Shown here one piece after another: positions 11,020 through 21,794 of a stretch of 64,000 bases of DNA (positions are counted from its first letter, which is position 1; each line of letters starts with the position of its first letter). The stretch is from Phytophthora hibernalis (lineage: Eukaryota; Oomycota; Peronosporomycetes; Peronosporales; Peronosporaceae), in contig JAAKBF010000378.1 in assembly GCA_012656075.1 (NCBI GenBank), forward strand, positions 186,001-250,000. Reading direction: 5' to 3'. The position numbers and the translations under genes were made by a program. The notes under the pieces were generated by a model. The model was given only the letters and a program-made list of their open reading frames with translations. It searched no databases and was not told the DNA's origin.

Positions 11020-11354
11020 TGTAGCGGGGCTACCAGAAGAGTGACAGGGTCACTCTTCTAAGATGGATACACATCGACTCCGCGTCACTTATGGTGTGGG
11101 GCACACCAGGGCCACGTCACCTACGTACCACAGCCAACAGTTAGTATTACATATCGGACAAACTAAAGGTTACTTAGAAATTGTATTACAGGCCAATTTA
11201 AGGTACACCTTTCAATACACTCAGTCTTTAAACTACGCTATTCTAGCCACTCAGCTCCCGCAGACCAGGAGCTTGTGAACTGCCGTTCACTAAGAGTTTG
11301 TATACTCTTGAAGCTACGCTTCCTCAAGCAAGGTGCTTGTGTGACCCCGTCACA
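11020..11354 (+). repeat. E1 5' LTR
   Basis: Starts TGTAGCGGGG and ends CCCGTCACA (TG...CA). A second copy lies at 18661-18991. An inverted pair, GAGTGACAGGGTCACTC, lies near the start. Confidence 0.93.
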
Positions 11355-11356
11355 CT

Positions 11357-11378
11357 TGGTAGCACTTGGAGTCAATCC
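11357..11378 (+). promoter_or_regulatory. E1 primer-binding site
   Basis: TGGTAGCACTTGGAGTCAAT begins two bases after the LTR end and opens with the TGG expected to pair with a tRNA CCA end. E7 has almost the same site at 46088. The priming tRNA is not identified. Confidence 0.6.
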
Positions 11379-11438
11379 TACGCCTACGCGGGTAGATTGA
11401 ACTACCTGATCCTCTGTGGTCTCAAAAAGTGAGCCAAC

Positions 11439-12422
11439 ATGGATCGCAGTGAGTTTCCTCACTTGACCGACTCGCAGTTCGAGTCGGTTCGGAAGATGGC
11501 AGGCATCTTCGGAAGAGACGCCTTGCAGAGCTTGGTAATGTCAACACATGCCGAGCAGGTCGAACGCGTGAGTGACGCTTATGAACAAGGGCTCATCGCC
11601 CATGTGCAGGGCAACCTGCAGGCCCGGCCTTCGGATCCAAGGCTGATGCAGCCCAAGCCGTTGAGGCTGAAGGTTCAGTCATATGACGGGAAGGAAGGTG
11701 AAAACCTTCACTTCTGGACGCGAGAAGTCGAGCTGGCCATGGACGCAGCCCTTCTCTCGTCCGAGCAACTTCGAGTCGCTTTCGCGCTCTCCAATCTCGG
11801 TGGCCGAGCCAAGACTTGGGCTTATACGCGTGAAGCGACAACCCCTGGATGTTTCACATCATGGGCCCAGCTGTGTGAACAACTTAGAGCCGCATTTCTA
11901 CCGGCGAACTATGAGTATCGCCAGCGCTCTTGCTTCCTCGCCTGTAAGCAAGGGAAGCGTGAGCTGCACGAGTATATCCAGGAGATGCGAGTACTCGCGG
12001 CGTCTCTGGTGGGGAACCCCTACCGGAACACATCAAGGTTACCGTGTTCATGGACGGTCTGAGAGTTGGTCCCGCACGCACACAATTATTCCGCGTGCAG
12101 GCCAACACCATGGAAGCGGCCGTCCAGGTCGCTCTCCAAGAGGAGTACAGCCACAAACAGGCTCGCACTCCTGTGTCTGCTTGGCACTCTTCATCACCGT
12201 AGGCAGTACCGACCAAGGAACTGGCGGAGGTCCTGTTCCTATGGACTTGGGCCTGGCCGAGCAGAACGACATACGCTGCTTCGGCTGCGGCAAGGTCGGA
12301 CACATGAAACGTGCCTGTCCTGCGGGTGGGCAAAGGAGGCGTTTCCTCCTCGCCCTTCTGGTCCCAAGGGTCGCTGGCAGAGGCCACGATTCCAAGGCCA
12401 GGAGAACGCAGGCAACCAGTAG
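11439..12422 (+). pseudogene. gag: E1 gag
   Basis: Starts MDRSEFPHLTDSQFESV. A capsid-like helical region follows (KVQSYDGKEGENLHFWTREV, LRVAFALSNLGGRAKTWA, FLPANYEYRQRS), then a CCHC zinc knuckle CFGCGKVGHMKRAC near 12275-12316 and a basic tail ending at TAG 12420. The frame changes near 12015 (VGNPY versus GEPLPEHIKV) and again near 12220 and 12335, each at a G run that would read through with one more G. Function: capsid/nucleocapsid for RNA packaging. Confidence 0.85.
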
Positions 12423-12931
12423 GGGCGAGGCGCCCTGCTGGGGACAGACTAAGCTTTCATGAGAGGTGTGCGGATGGCGCGCACCATGGAGGTTTAGCCC
12501 CTGAGAGTCTCCGGACTCTCGAAGTGAAGAAGGGCAGCGGAGGGCTGCTTGTAGTACACGCAAGTGTACGGGGATACAATCATCCCTTAAGAATTCAGAT
12601 TGATTCTGGGGCGTCCAAGAACTTTGCACGCCGCGAGTCGGTCGCCCGGAATGGGAACAAATACGCCGATGCTCTGCGAGAGAGCAAAGGCAACGGGCAA
12701 GTCTCAGTCAGACTTGTCAACGGAGCTGTGGTAGAAGTACCTAAGGTCCTTATGGATCTTGTAGTCAAGTTTGAAGACTTCGACTCGACCGAACGATTCC
12801 TCGTTCTTGACATGGACAAGTATGACTTGATCCTAGGCATGCCATGGCTCGAAAAGCATGAGCCCTGGATTGACTGGCGCGGCAAAGCCATTGAGCTAGC
12901 CGGCGTGCGGCTTCTGACAGAGCCTTGGTGA
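12423..12931 (+). CDS. E1 retropepsin-like protease
   Basis: Aspartic protease with the catalytic IDSGASKNF motif near 12598, the flap/strand region (GQVSVRLVNGAVVEV) and ILGMPWLEKHEPWIDW near 12830. It follows the gag stop in another frame, as in elements that use frameshifting, or the join may be hidden by an indel. The frame stays open to the TGA at 12929-12931. Confidence 0.8.
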
Positions 12932-13466
12932 GTAATGTCCCCACCTCTGTCCGAACCCGAGGCTCTAATAGACGCCGATGGAATACCGCGGACCCCTCTG
13001 CTGCTAAATAACTTGCAACAAGCCCAGGGGCCCTGGGTAAATCCAGACCCGCGAGGGAAGATGCAACGCCAGCATCTTCCAGCGCACCAAGTTGTTGCGC
13101 CGTATGGGCATCGACGAAGTCCGCGAAGGACGAAGCCCGTCTACGAGAGGCACAAGCCCACGTGAGACCGGAGAGGTCGAGACCGTGGCCAGCGCGGAGG
13201 TCGCCAGCAGCGCCTCTAGTGTGGGTAACGCCGTTCCACACGGGTCACTACAGGCCCTAGGCGCTGTGCCGAGGCAAGATAAGGCAGTGGGTACGCCAGA
13301 CAGCGGCTGTGGCTAACAGAGTACCACGCCAAGTGTCTGGACAAGATGTCAAGACCGAAGCTTCGGGGCGAAGCTTGGAGTCGGTGAAGGCTCCTCGGCG
13401 TCGCCGCCAGAAGAACGCTATCATATCTTCGCCGGCGAGACTGGCCGCAAGGTCAAGTCCGGGTCG
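12932..13466 (+). other. E1 protease-RT linker
   Basis: Low-complexity Ala/Arg/Ser-rich coding-like sequence with several stops in each frame. It corresponds to the linker in E7, which holds 31-residue repeats there. No domain recognised. Confidence 0.4.
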
Positions 13467-14601
13467 GTGCAACTTGAGACCCTACCAGAGATGCCAGAGC
13501 TTCTGAATCTCGAAGAAATGTCGATGAGCGACTTTCTGGCCGATTTAAAGGCCGGCGGGATCTCGGAGATGGTACTCCTACGACCGGAGTCCACTCCTGA
13601 AGAAGCGAACTCTTCCTCTGTAATGGACGAGGACGTCCTAGAGGAGTTGAGGAAGCAGCTGGCAACGCGCTTGGGTTATGAGATTATCAAGATCCCGAAT
13701 GATCCGGCTTACGCCTTGGTCCGGGAATGCTCGGATGTGGTGTCTAAGGACCCATCATCCCAACTCCCTCCGGACCGAGGAGTGCGGCACGAGATTGACT
13801 TCGTGCCTGGCACAAAACACTGCGTCACCAGGAAGTCTCCACTGCCCTGTGAGCAGTGCGAGGTCATTGATGCCTTCTTTTCCGCCAAGGCGAAGACAGG
13901 CATGGTGCGAGAATCAAAGTCTCCGCACTCGACGCCCACATTCTGCGTTCGCAAGCCGAACGGGAAATGGCGTCTGGTTCACGCCTATAACAAGCTGAAC
14001 AGCGCAACGGTGCCGGCCCAGACACCCATCCTCGAAAGGATGTGTTGTTAAACAACATGGCCGGCTGTGAGCTATACAGCGCACTGGATCTGGTGGACGG
14101 GTACTACCAGATCCTGATGCGTCAGAGCGACATACCGCTCACCGCGGTCAGCACCCCTAGCGGGATGCTTCGGGAATGGCTAGTGATGCTGCAGGGCCTG
14201 GCCAATGCCCCAGCGACTTTCAATCGCTTGGTCACGCAGTTGTTCCGACCCTTGTGCGCCTTCATGCAGACGTACTTTGCCGTGCCGAGGAAGGAAATAC
14301 GGCTATTGAAGTGCATCTTGAGCAACTCCGTCGAGTGTTTGAGGTCATGAGAGCCAACATCGATAAGTGCGTCTTTGCCGTAGGAGAAATCAAGGTTCTC
14401 GGCTGTTTTGTCAGCAGCGTCGGCGTTCGCGCAGACCCCGAGAAGGTCCGAGCCATCTCAGCCTGGCCGACGCCAAGATCCCAAAAGGATCTGCGTAGGT
14501 GGCTGGGTTTGGCCAACTACTTGCACAAGTACAGTGCGGGATACGCCGGGTTGGCAAAGCCATTGTCCAATTTGCTGAAAAGGACATTGAGTGGCGCTTG
14601 A
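13467..14601 (+). pseudogene. pol: E1 reverse transcriptase, active site deleted
   Basis: The N-terminal part matches gypsy RT fingers (LPPDRGVRHEIDFVPG, ESKSPHSTPTFCVRKPNG, WRLVHAYNKLN). One C appears missing in the PIPRKD codons near 14030. The palm follows (ALDLVDGYYQILM, MLREWLVMLQGLANAPATF), but directly after QTYF, where the catalytic DD and following residues should be, the sequence jumps to CRAEEGNTAIEVHLEQL in another frame. About 20 bases including the DD codons are gone near 14277-14283. The thumb (GLANYLHKYSAGYAGLAKPL) is present. Without the aspartates the RT cannot polymerise. Confidence 0.88.
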
Positions 14602-15054
14602 AAGCCACCACCAGGGTGCGTTTGACAGCATCAAGGCGAGCCTTCAATGCGCGCCGGTCCTGGCTCTGCCGGACGAGACGAAGCCGTTCAGTGTCGTCTG
14701 CGACGCCTCCGACTATGAAATCGGCTGCGCGCTGTTGCAAAACGATGAGGAAGGACACGAGCGAGTTATCTCGTTCCAATCCAGGCAGCTTAAGGCCGCC
14801 GAAAGGAACTACCCTGGCACGACAAGGAGCTCCTCGCAATGAAATACGCCCTGGTGAAGTTCCGGGTGCATCTTCTGGGCTCAACACCCTTTGTGATCTA
14901 CACCGACCACGCGTCCTTACGGACGGCGACTAATTCGCCACACCTGTCACAGCGGATGGCGCGCTGGTTGTCATTCTTCGCGGAATACAACTTCCGTGTT
15001 GAATACAAGCCAGGCAAGCTGAACGTGCTTGCCGACGCGCTGTCACGCCGTCCA
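14591..15054 (+). pseudogene. pol: E1 RNase H
   Basis: Gypsy RNase H with catalytic positions visible: SVVCDASDYEIGCALLQ (Asp), a Glu-region motif near 14835 interrupted by a one-base shift (NYP then KELLAMKY), and VIYTDHASLRTA (Asp), then FRVEYKPGKLNVLADALSR. The first acid (CDASDY) and the TDH are intact, unlike the first RNase H of E2, E4 and E5. Confidence 0.85.
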
Positions 15055-16560
15055 GACTACGAACTGGCTCACATTACGAGAGCCACGAGTGATCTGTATG
15101 ATCGGATACGCATGGCGTATCGGGACGATGAGACGCTGGCGCCTATCGTTCGCTACCTCTCTGCCGGTAAGGACGCCAAACCGACATGGCTCTCGCCGCG
15201 GCAGCGTTCGCGCCTGCACCGCTATGAGTGGTCAGACGAGCTACTCTACTTCCGCGTAGATCCAGCCGACCCTCCTCGGGTAGTCGTTGCGAACGACGAA
15301 GATCTGAAGTATGACATACTTCTGGAGGCGCACGACACGCCTTCAGGTGGCCACCTTGGCCGGGAGAAGACGTTCCTCTCCGTGTCTATGCACTTCTGGT
15401 GGGCCCACATGTACAAGTGGGTCGCCACGTACGTCAAGACATGTGAAACATGTCAGCGTGTGAAGCCCTCGGGCCACGCTTCGGCTCCTCTTCAGAGTCT
15501 GCCTGTCCCGGCGGACTGCTGGAAGTCAATGAGCCTTGACTTCGTCTTCTGACTACCGGCTGACGCCAGAGGCAACACCGGAATCCTGGTGTTTGTCTGC
15601 CGTCTGAGCAAGATGATGCATCTCGCTCCAGTCCCCGATACGGTGACAGGGGAACAGACCGCAAAGCTGTTCCTCGATGGCGTGTTCCGCTATCACGGTC
15701 TCCCAGAGACCATTGTCTCTGATCGAGACCCGCGCTTTACGGCCGGGTTCTGGAAGACCCTGTTCCAATTACTCGGAACCAGACTACTGATGTCCACCGC
15801 GGACCATCCACAAACGGATGGCCAGACGGAGCGGGTTAACCGCGTCCTCGAATACACGCTTCGGAGTGTCTGTGCGGACTCTCCGGGCACTTGGTCGGAC
15901 CGCTCGCCTATGGTTGAGTTTGCACTCAACAACGCGGTTCACGCGTCGACCGGGTTTTCCCGTTCTACCTGAACGGGCTACGGCAGCCCCAAGTGCCAGT
16001 GACACTGCGGGAAGCTCTGCGGCTTCCATCGTAAGTGGGGAGAGGCTCGGAAAGCTTTTTCCTCCCAAGTGTCTGACGTGACACCGGTCGCATTGCGAAA
16101 GCAATTAAAGACCTTTGTCGATGACAGGCTTAATATCATAAGCCGGGTTAGGGATGCTATGGCTACCGCCCAAGATAAACAAAAGGAGTACTCTGACAAA
16201 CATGGAAGAGGAAACATTAACGTGTTTAATGTGGGTGACTTAGTCCTACTTGACACTAGGAACTTACCACTAAATCTGGTAAGCTCCGTTGGTAGCAACA
16301 AGCTGAAGCACCGCTTCATTGACCTTTCACGGTCCTGGCCAGGCATGGTGCGGCCTACACGATCGACTTGCCTAAGTCGATGATAACCCACCCGACTTTC
16401 GATGTGGGTCGTCTGAAGAGGTATCACGATCCTCAAGGCGACGTCCCTCATACGGAAAAGGAGGCGGCCCCCGCAAGGGCGACGTCACCTCCACGAATCG
16501 AGACGAGGTCTCAGTTGGCGGGGCCAACGACGAAAAATACGGCAGCTGAAAAGAGGCCTG
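15055..16560 (+). pseudogene. pol: E1 integrase
   Basis: HHCC zinc domain (HDTPSGGH ... CETCQRVK, about 15330-15465), then the DDE core: SMSLDFVF, VSDRDPRFT, DGQTERVNRVLE, all three acids present. A TGA at 15550-15552 replaces the Glu codon of FELP but the frame continues past it. A frame change near 15955 (HASTGF, then SR instead of TPFY) precedes the GPY/F-like C-terminal region (NVGDLVLLDTRNLPL, SMITHPTFDVGRLKRYHDP). No chromodomain was seen. The tail frame stays open to 17048, overlapping the antisense gene, so the true end is uncertain. Confidence 0.87.
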
Positions 16561-18499
16561 GTCGTTCATCGGCTGCGGGAACGACGGACTCCCACCAAAT
16601 GAAGGGCCGTACGCGTACGGGCCGTATTGGTAAGGCTGCGCGTACGCCTGCGGTTGAGGCTGGGACTGAGCCGGAGCCCGAGAATGAGTCTCCCGAGGGA
16701 GACGCGAGTTCAACTCGCGTCGGAGCTCGGCAATCTCCCCGCGGAGATTGTCACGGTCATCCGGCGATCCACTCGCTCGTGAATGTCGCCAACTTCGTGG
16801 CGCAGATCCGCCAAGGAAACTTGCAGGGCCTCAAGAGCCCCGCGCTTCCCGGACGGCGGAGCAGCCTGTCCCCCAGGACCAAGACCCAAAGCAATCTCAA
16901 GGGCGTACACCCGGTCACGAAGTTGTCGGATCTCATCCTGCTGGACAAGCACGAACGAGTCCCTGGTCCCAGTCACGGGCCGTGGCGCCTCCTGCCGCGC
17001 CGGTACATCGTACTCAAATGCGTGGGAGGCCCCGCCGGCTCTCCTTGACCGTAATGGGGAGACCCATTACCACGTTGAGCGAGTTCTCCGCGAGAGGCGT
17101 CGCCAAGGGAAGTGCCAACTTTGGTAAAGTGGCGGGGTTACCCTCGTCACAGAACTCATGGGAGCCGATTGAACGGCTCCAGGTTGACTGCCCGAAGGCT
17201 GTCGGGATCTGGAAACAGACCCGCCGGCAGCTTCGTAAGTAGTCCTGACCTTCTTGGCCGAATGCGGTGGTATAGTGACAGCAGCCGCAACGCTATACCC
17301 GCTCTCGTCGTGAGCGGTGATCATGGCTTTACGCCGGAGCTCCTCCATTTGACTTGTAAGCTGAGGCTTACTGATCAGATGAGCGAACTCGATGCGAAAG
17401 TCACGCTGATCGAGAATGGCGGACATACTCTGTTCGCCCCGGAGGCGGTCGATCTCCTGAGGGGCGAAACCCCGAAGGAAGAGCCACTTCCAGAAGAGAT
17501 CCTCCGCCTGAGCACTCGTCGAAGTGTTCACAGGTTGGACCCAGAGATAACCCCAAACGGGCACAAGCCCACCTTTGTTCTCAGCCATCTTCCGAAGTCT
17601 AGTGAGCTCCTTGTGCGGGGATCGGTGCGGTACCAACAACACGCATCTGGCATCCTCTAAGTTGTTGTGAAACAACGGGTGGACCTCCACCAAAGCCCGC
17701 TCCAAAGCGCCCTTGGAGGTTCGCCCTTCGATAAGGCCGCGCGGTACCACGAGCAGCTCCAAGAAAAACGGAGATCCTGTGTTCTCATCGGGCGGGAAGT
17801 AGCCCTTCAAATACGGAGACTCGGCCCGCAAAGTGCCTCGCAGGCGAGCAGCCGCAAGGCGCTCCTGTTGTTCATCGAGAGCATTGACAACAACCTCGGG
17901 CACGTGAACCTGCCCGTCCTCGGATTGGACGAAGACTCGAACAACGGCCGTTCTTTCTCCGCCTTGGTCACCTCTTGGAGAGGTGACTGAGAAGCAGCAC
18001 GCTTCTTGGTCGTGGCGCGCTCGTCCAGAATGACACGCGCGCGATCATAAACCTCTGACAGGGTCAGGTTCTTGGGAGGCGAAGCCTCCTCGACGTCGCC
18101 ATCAATAGCTTCGTCCCCGGCGGCTTTCGCCTGTGCTTCCGCACCAGCAGCAGCAGGTTTGAACTCGTCGTCCTCCCTGCGCTCACTACCCTTGGGCGAT
18201 GACGGAGTGTCATCAAGGTCAGCCTCATCGCCAGAGTAACTGACCAGAGCGTTAAGATCAGCGTCGATGGAGCCGACAGGACTGTGGTCCTTATAGACGA
18301 ACCGATGATTCGGTTTGTCATCAGGCGACGTTGATCGCGATTGACTTCGCCGTGGCGATCCCACAGCCCGAGTGGCCGCCTTGACAGCCTCATCGAGGGC
18401 AGAGGCCTTGCCGTGAGTCTTGGCCGGGTTAGACTTCGACCGCGAGGTCTTAGTCTTAGAAGGTGCTTTCGCACCGTGGCGTGTCTTCTTTGAGGGCAT
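16372..18499 (-). pseudogene. Antisense gene inside E1 between pol and 3' LTR
   Basis: Read from ATG 18499 leftward: MPSKKTRHGAKAPSK, a very basic Ser/Lys/Thr N-terminus; an acidic middle with VSYSGDEADLDD and LTLSEVYDRARVILDERAT; after a frame change near 17930 a well-formed globular stretch (VPEVVVNALDEQQERLAAAR, VEVHPLFHNNLEDAR, GLVPVWGYLWVQPV, WKWLFLRGFAPQEIDRLRGE); then a coiled coil (DEIRQLRDRVYALEIALG, LADLRHEVGDIHERVDRR) and a Pro/Gln/Tyr tail ending at 16372 inside the integrase C-terminal codons. About three frame changes. Long, compositionally sensible blocks show it was coding, opposite to pol. Not a family I recognise. It could be read from a promoter in or near the 3' LTR. Confidence 0.65.
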
Positions 18500-18660
18500 G
18501 TTGCACGGGCCGATGTGGAGGCCAGGGAGTACTTGGGGAAATGCCAAGCACCCCGAAAGAGCAGCCAACCGTGGCGCTCAACCGTCGATTTAATTCGACC
18601 GCGAGAAATGTTGAGAAACATCGTCTCGCTCCCGATTGGCTGGTACAGTCTTAGCCTGGA

Positions 18661-18991
18661 TGTAGCGGGCTACCAGAAGAGTGACAGGGTCACTCTTCTA
18701 AGATGGATACACATCGACTCCACGTCACTTATGGTGTGGAGCACACCAGGGCCACGTCACCGACGTACCACAGCCAACAGTTCATACTACATATAGGACA
18801 AACTATAGGTTACTTAGAAATTGTATTACAGGCCAATTTAAGGTACACCTATAAATACACTCAGTCTTTTAACTACGCAATTCTAGCCACTCAGCTCCCG
18901 CAGACCAGGAGCTTGTGAACTGCCGTTCACTAAGAGTTTGTATACTCTTGAAGCTACGCTTCAAGCAAGGTGCTTGTGTGACCCCGTCACA
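18661..18991 (+). repeat. E1 3' LTR
   Basis: TGTAGCGGGC ... CCCGTCACA, aligned over its whole length with 11020-11354. No clear polypurine tract precedes it (the bases just before are TTAGCCTGGA). Confidence 0.93.
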
Positions 18992-18996
18992 ACGCA
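18992..18996. repeat. Target-site duplication of E1, right copy (ACGCA)
   Basis: Identical to 11015-11019 and directly after the right LTR. Confidence 0.85.
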
Positions 18997-19039
18997 GATC
19001 ATCCGGTGATACCAACAAGAGGCAATTCGCTCGCCGTGC

Positions 19040-19125
19040 AAGCGCGTCCCCAGCCTCATCAGGTACGATGTGTACAGCATCAAGCTGTGTATTGTGCTGC
19101 CCTACTGACCGACTGCGTTAGTTGT
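19040..19125. repeat. Right copy of the duplication flanking E1
   Basis: Carries CAGGTACGATG, GCATCAAGCTGTG and TACTGACCGAC in the same order as 10945-11019, with small insertions. It predates the E1 insertion because the target duplication ends the left copy. Confidence 0.6.
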
Positions 19126-19359
19126 GCGTAGGCTTCAATCATTCGGTAAAGGTGGCAGCGTTGTTCGTAGATCATCTGGCGAGTCCGCCGAGAGGCGATA
19201 TAATAGTTGCACGAGCACCAAGAAGATGCACGCAGGAATGAGGAAGAGAAGTGACCCAGGAAGATCAGTGAATGATGACGATTTACTGCAGCATCTGAAT
19301 GCTGCTTTTGCAAGCGAGAAGGGAAGAGAAAACAGTGAAAATGTCGGGCTCGTAAGAAA

Positions 19360-19650
19360 GTGAAGGAAGCTGATCGCGGCCATTTTTTTAAGCCTGTTAG
19401 CGTTGACGATCAAGGTCATTGCATGCGTAATCTTCGCGAAGCATTGGGAGCAGAAGGACTAGATGAAAGCGTTTGTTGCGTTTGTGATCAACTTGTGCTT
19501 GCAAAAGACATAGTTCGCGTAGATGGAAATGATTGGAGATTTATAAACAAGCTACATGACATTTTGGATGTTCTTGAAGAATCAATCGGCAATTCCACGC
19601 AAAGTAGAAAATGTCATCAGCATCACGAGTGTCATCGAGAATTTCCATGA
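19360..19650 (+). pseudogene. Helitron-like (DUF6570-type) fragment
   Basis: The frame contains REALGAEGLDESVCCVCDQL, VLAKDIVRVDGNDW and FINKLHDIL. This Cys-containing segment resembles the region upstream of the helicase in oomycete Helitron-encoded proteins (DUF6570). Only about 60 residues match the pattern before the sequence runs into an unrelated antisense ORF at about 19570. No helicase or Rep motifs are present, so this is a fragment. Family assignment is from memory of the pattern. Confidence 0.4.
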
Positions 19651-19993
19651 TCTCAGGAGTCGGGTACTCAGGACGCACAAAGAGTGGGGTGTCGAGGTAA
19701 GCGTGAATGCACAGGTTGGTAGCTGCGCCACCCGCCATCGCAAAATGCAACCTCCACGTAGCATAATGACGTCGCCTTTGTTCAACTCGATGATCTGTAG
19801 ATTGGACCGCAGAGGAACAAGGTTGTTCCAACTGTAGACGTAGATATACGTTTCGTCTCGTGTTACAAGAAATATATGCCCTAGCAAAGAGCACACATTC
19901 AGGCTTGCGGGTCCGGGAGGCACTGGGCAGAACTCGACGCGGCAACTGGTCCGGTGCGTTTCCAGCCGTCTTCAGGAAACGCAGGTCAGTCAT
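19541..19993 (-). pseudogene. Cupin/2OG-oxygenase-like remnant
   Basis: Minus-strand frames give YIYVYSWNNLVPLRSNLQ, ELNKGDVIMLRGGC and, after a one-base shift, HFAMAGGAATNLCIHAYLDT and PLFVRPEYPTPEIMEI. The order GDxxMxRG, H-A-x-A, nxxxHxYLD resembles the C-terminal strands of cupin-fold or dioxygenase-like proteins that are multi-copy in oomycetes. The iron-binding His/Asp pair cannot be confirmed. It overlaps the tail of the Helitron-like fragment head to head. Confidence 0.35.
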
Positions 19994-19999
19994 CGTGGA

Positions 20000-21794
20000 G
20001 TCCGAGAAGAAAGTCCGATGAAATCACTTCAGGTACGTCATCAGGTCGAGAGCTGGAGCGTTGGGCACGGAAGCTCGAAGGCGTTGCTCGTCGTTTATGG
20101 CGCCATCCCATGTATCGTAATCCAGAAGTTGGTGTCCTCGCAGGCCACGGTACGGAGTTTGTCCACTTTGTCTTCGGGTACAGCGCGGTACATGACTACG
20201 TGTCGAGTTTGTGACGAGCGAACATACTGCTTCAAGAACAGAGATGAGCAGTGCAAGTTGAGAAGTGCGCTGCAATTACGTGGGTGCTTAGTCGATTCTT
20301 AAAGTGGGGGCTGACTTACTGTTACCTAGGCGTATAGCGTCGTTAACTATGCAGAACACGTCGACTGTGAGTAGCTGGTGTTGATGAGCTAGTAACTTTT
20401 TCAAAATAGTTGCCAGCACTGCAACCTTCCATATCTGCTCTGACGCAGGACTCATCGATTGTGAGTATGTAGGGTGAATGGTACTCGTAGCGTTTGCCAG
20501 CGGCAAGTTTCCAATCCTTCATCACGAAGGCATTTGAAAGTAACAAGATCTTCCGATGAATCCTAGCGGCTACGATCGCCAACTTGTTTTACTAATGTCC
20601 ACGATGCTCCTGAATGTGCCCGTTGAAGTAGCCACTAACTGAAAATAATGTCTTTGATACACAAAGCACGTTGGCACACTACCGATTTACTCGGTAACAG
20701 GGGTTTTCGCCCTCGACTTCATTTGTAAAGACGCAGATCAGTAGACTAAGCAGTCTGCTTAATCGGGCTATGCTCACTCTAGAATTAGAAGCATGGTTGG
20801 GAAGCAGACGCCGGATCTAGTAACCAGTAGCTCAAGCCGAGGCGCTAAAGTCAAGCCGACCAAAATCACGAAGCCAGCAGACAGCAAGCCATGGAAACAA
20901 CAACAAGAATAATCGCTTTCGCGAGCGTTTGGCAGCAGGACCGCAAAGCTTGACACGGAAGGTGACACGTGTTGAAGGTACGCAACTAACTTGCGAGCAA
21001 TCCTGATCACTGTTTGATACTGAACAGCTTTATTGCGTATAGACCTTCAATCAACACTCCAGAAATCAAATGGTGCTGTCGAGCGGGTCACCATGCGAAT
21101 GAAGCTGTTGTGGGTATCAAACCACACATACAACCGGTTTCAACTAATTAAGCTTCACTTCATTGACGAAGCCTCCCTGAGCGTCTCGACGACCTTCTGG
21201 CGGTGAGGCTGATGCCAGTACGTACTGATGATACTGTTTGCCTAATATTGCTGAGTTAAGTTTGCACTATAGCTCTTTCGCGAAACCTACGATGAGAACA
21301 AAGATGAAATTGACTCAGTCCTGCTGACGGCAACAGTCTGGGGAATTAATTAACCTGACTCGAAGGATCTACCGCAGCCAGGCCAGATCGTTGACATCAA
21401 CAACTATTCCGGATTGAAGCTGTTCCTGGAAAACGTTGCCAACTCACTGTGAAGCTTCGCGATTTGGCCTGGCAAAACAACATGCCGTAGTGTAATATCG
21501 CGTGCTGTAAATGTTTGCATGCTTTCATTTTGTGTTCGTAGCCCAACCAAAGTAATTCGAATTGAGAACAGGGTTCCTGTCGGCATTGAACACTTAAAGT
21601 TGAACCCACGCCATGTTGAAGTTGCGCATACACAATTTTAAGAAAATAGAAATCGAGCAGCTGCAGTTAACAGTCTGCAATGGCCGAGCGATGGCATTCA
21701 CTATCAAAAACCAGCCGACGTAGAAGAAGGTGCGTTTGTTGCAATTGAGATATCGGCAGGAGGTGAATGCTAACGAGTTCACTATCTTAGGTAG
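20000..21794. other. No gene recognised
   Basis: Minus-strand frames at 20288-20582 show coding-like text (NAFVMKDWKLAAGKRYEYHS, IDESCVRADMEGC) in two overlapping frames and may be a decayed gene of unknown family. The remainder (20600-21790) has only short frames without motifs. Confidence 0.35.

Larger units (their letters stand above)
11020..18991 (+). mobile_element. E1: complete Ty3/gypsy LTR retrotransposon
   Basis: 7.97 kb bounded by two LTRs and a matching 5-bp target duplication. Sense order is LTR, primer-binding site, gag, protease, RT, RNase H, integrase; an antisense gene then fills the 2.1 kb before the right LTR. By eye the LTRs differ at about 12 positions plus two small indels over about 330 bp, so the insertion is not recent. 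The pol frame is broken in several places and the RT active site is deleted, so the copy as assembled is not autonomous. Confidence 0.93.
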
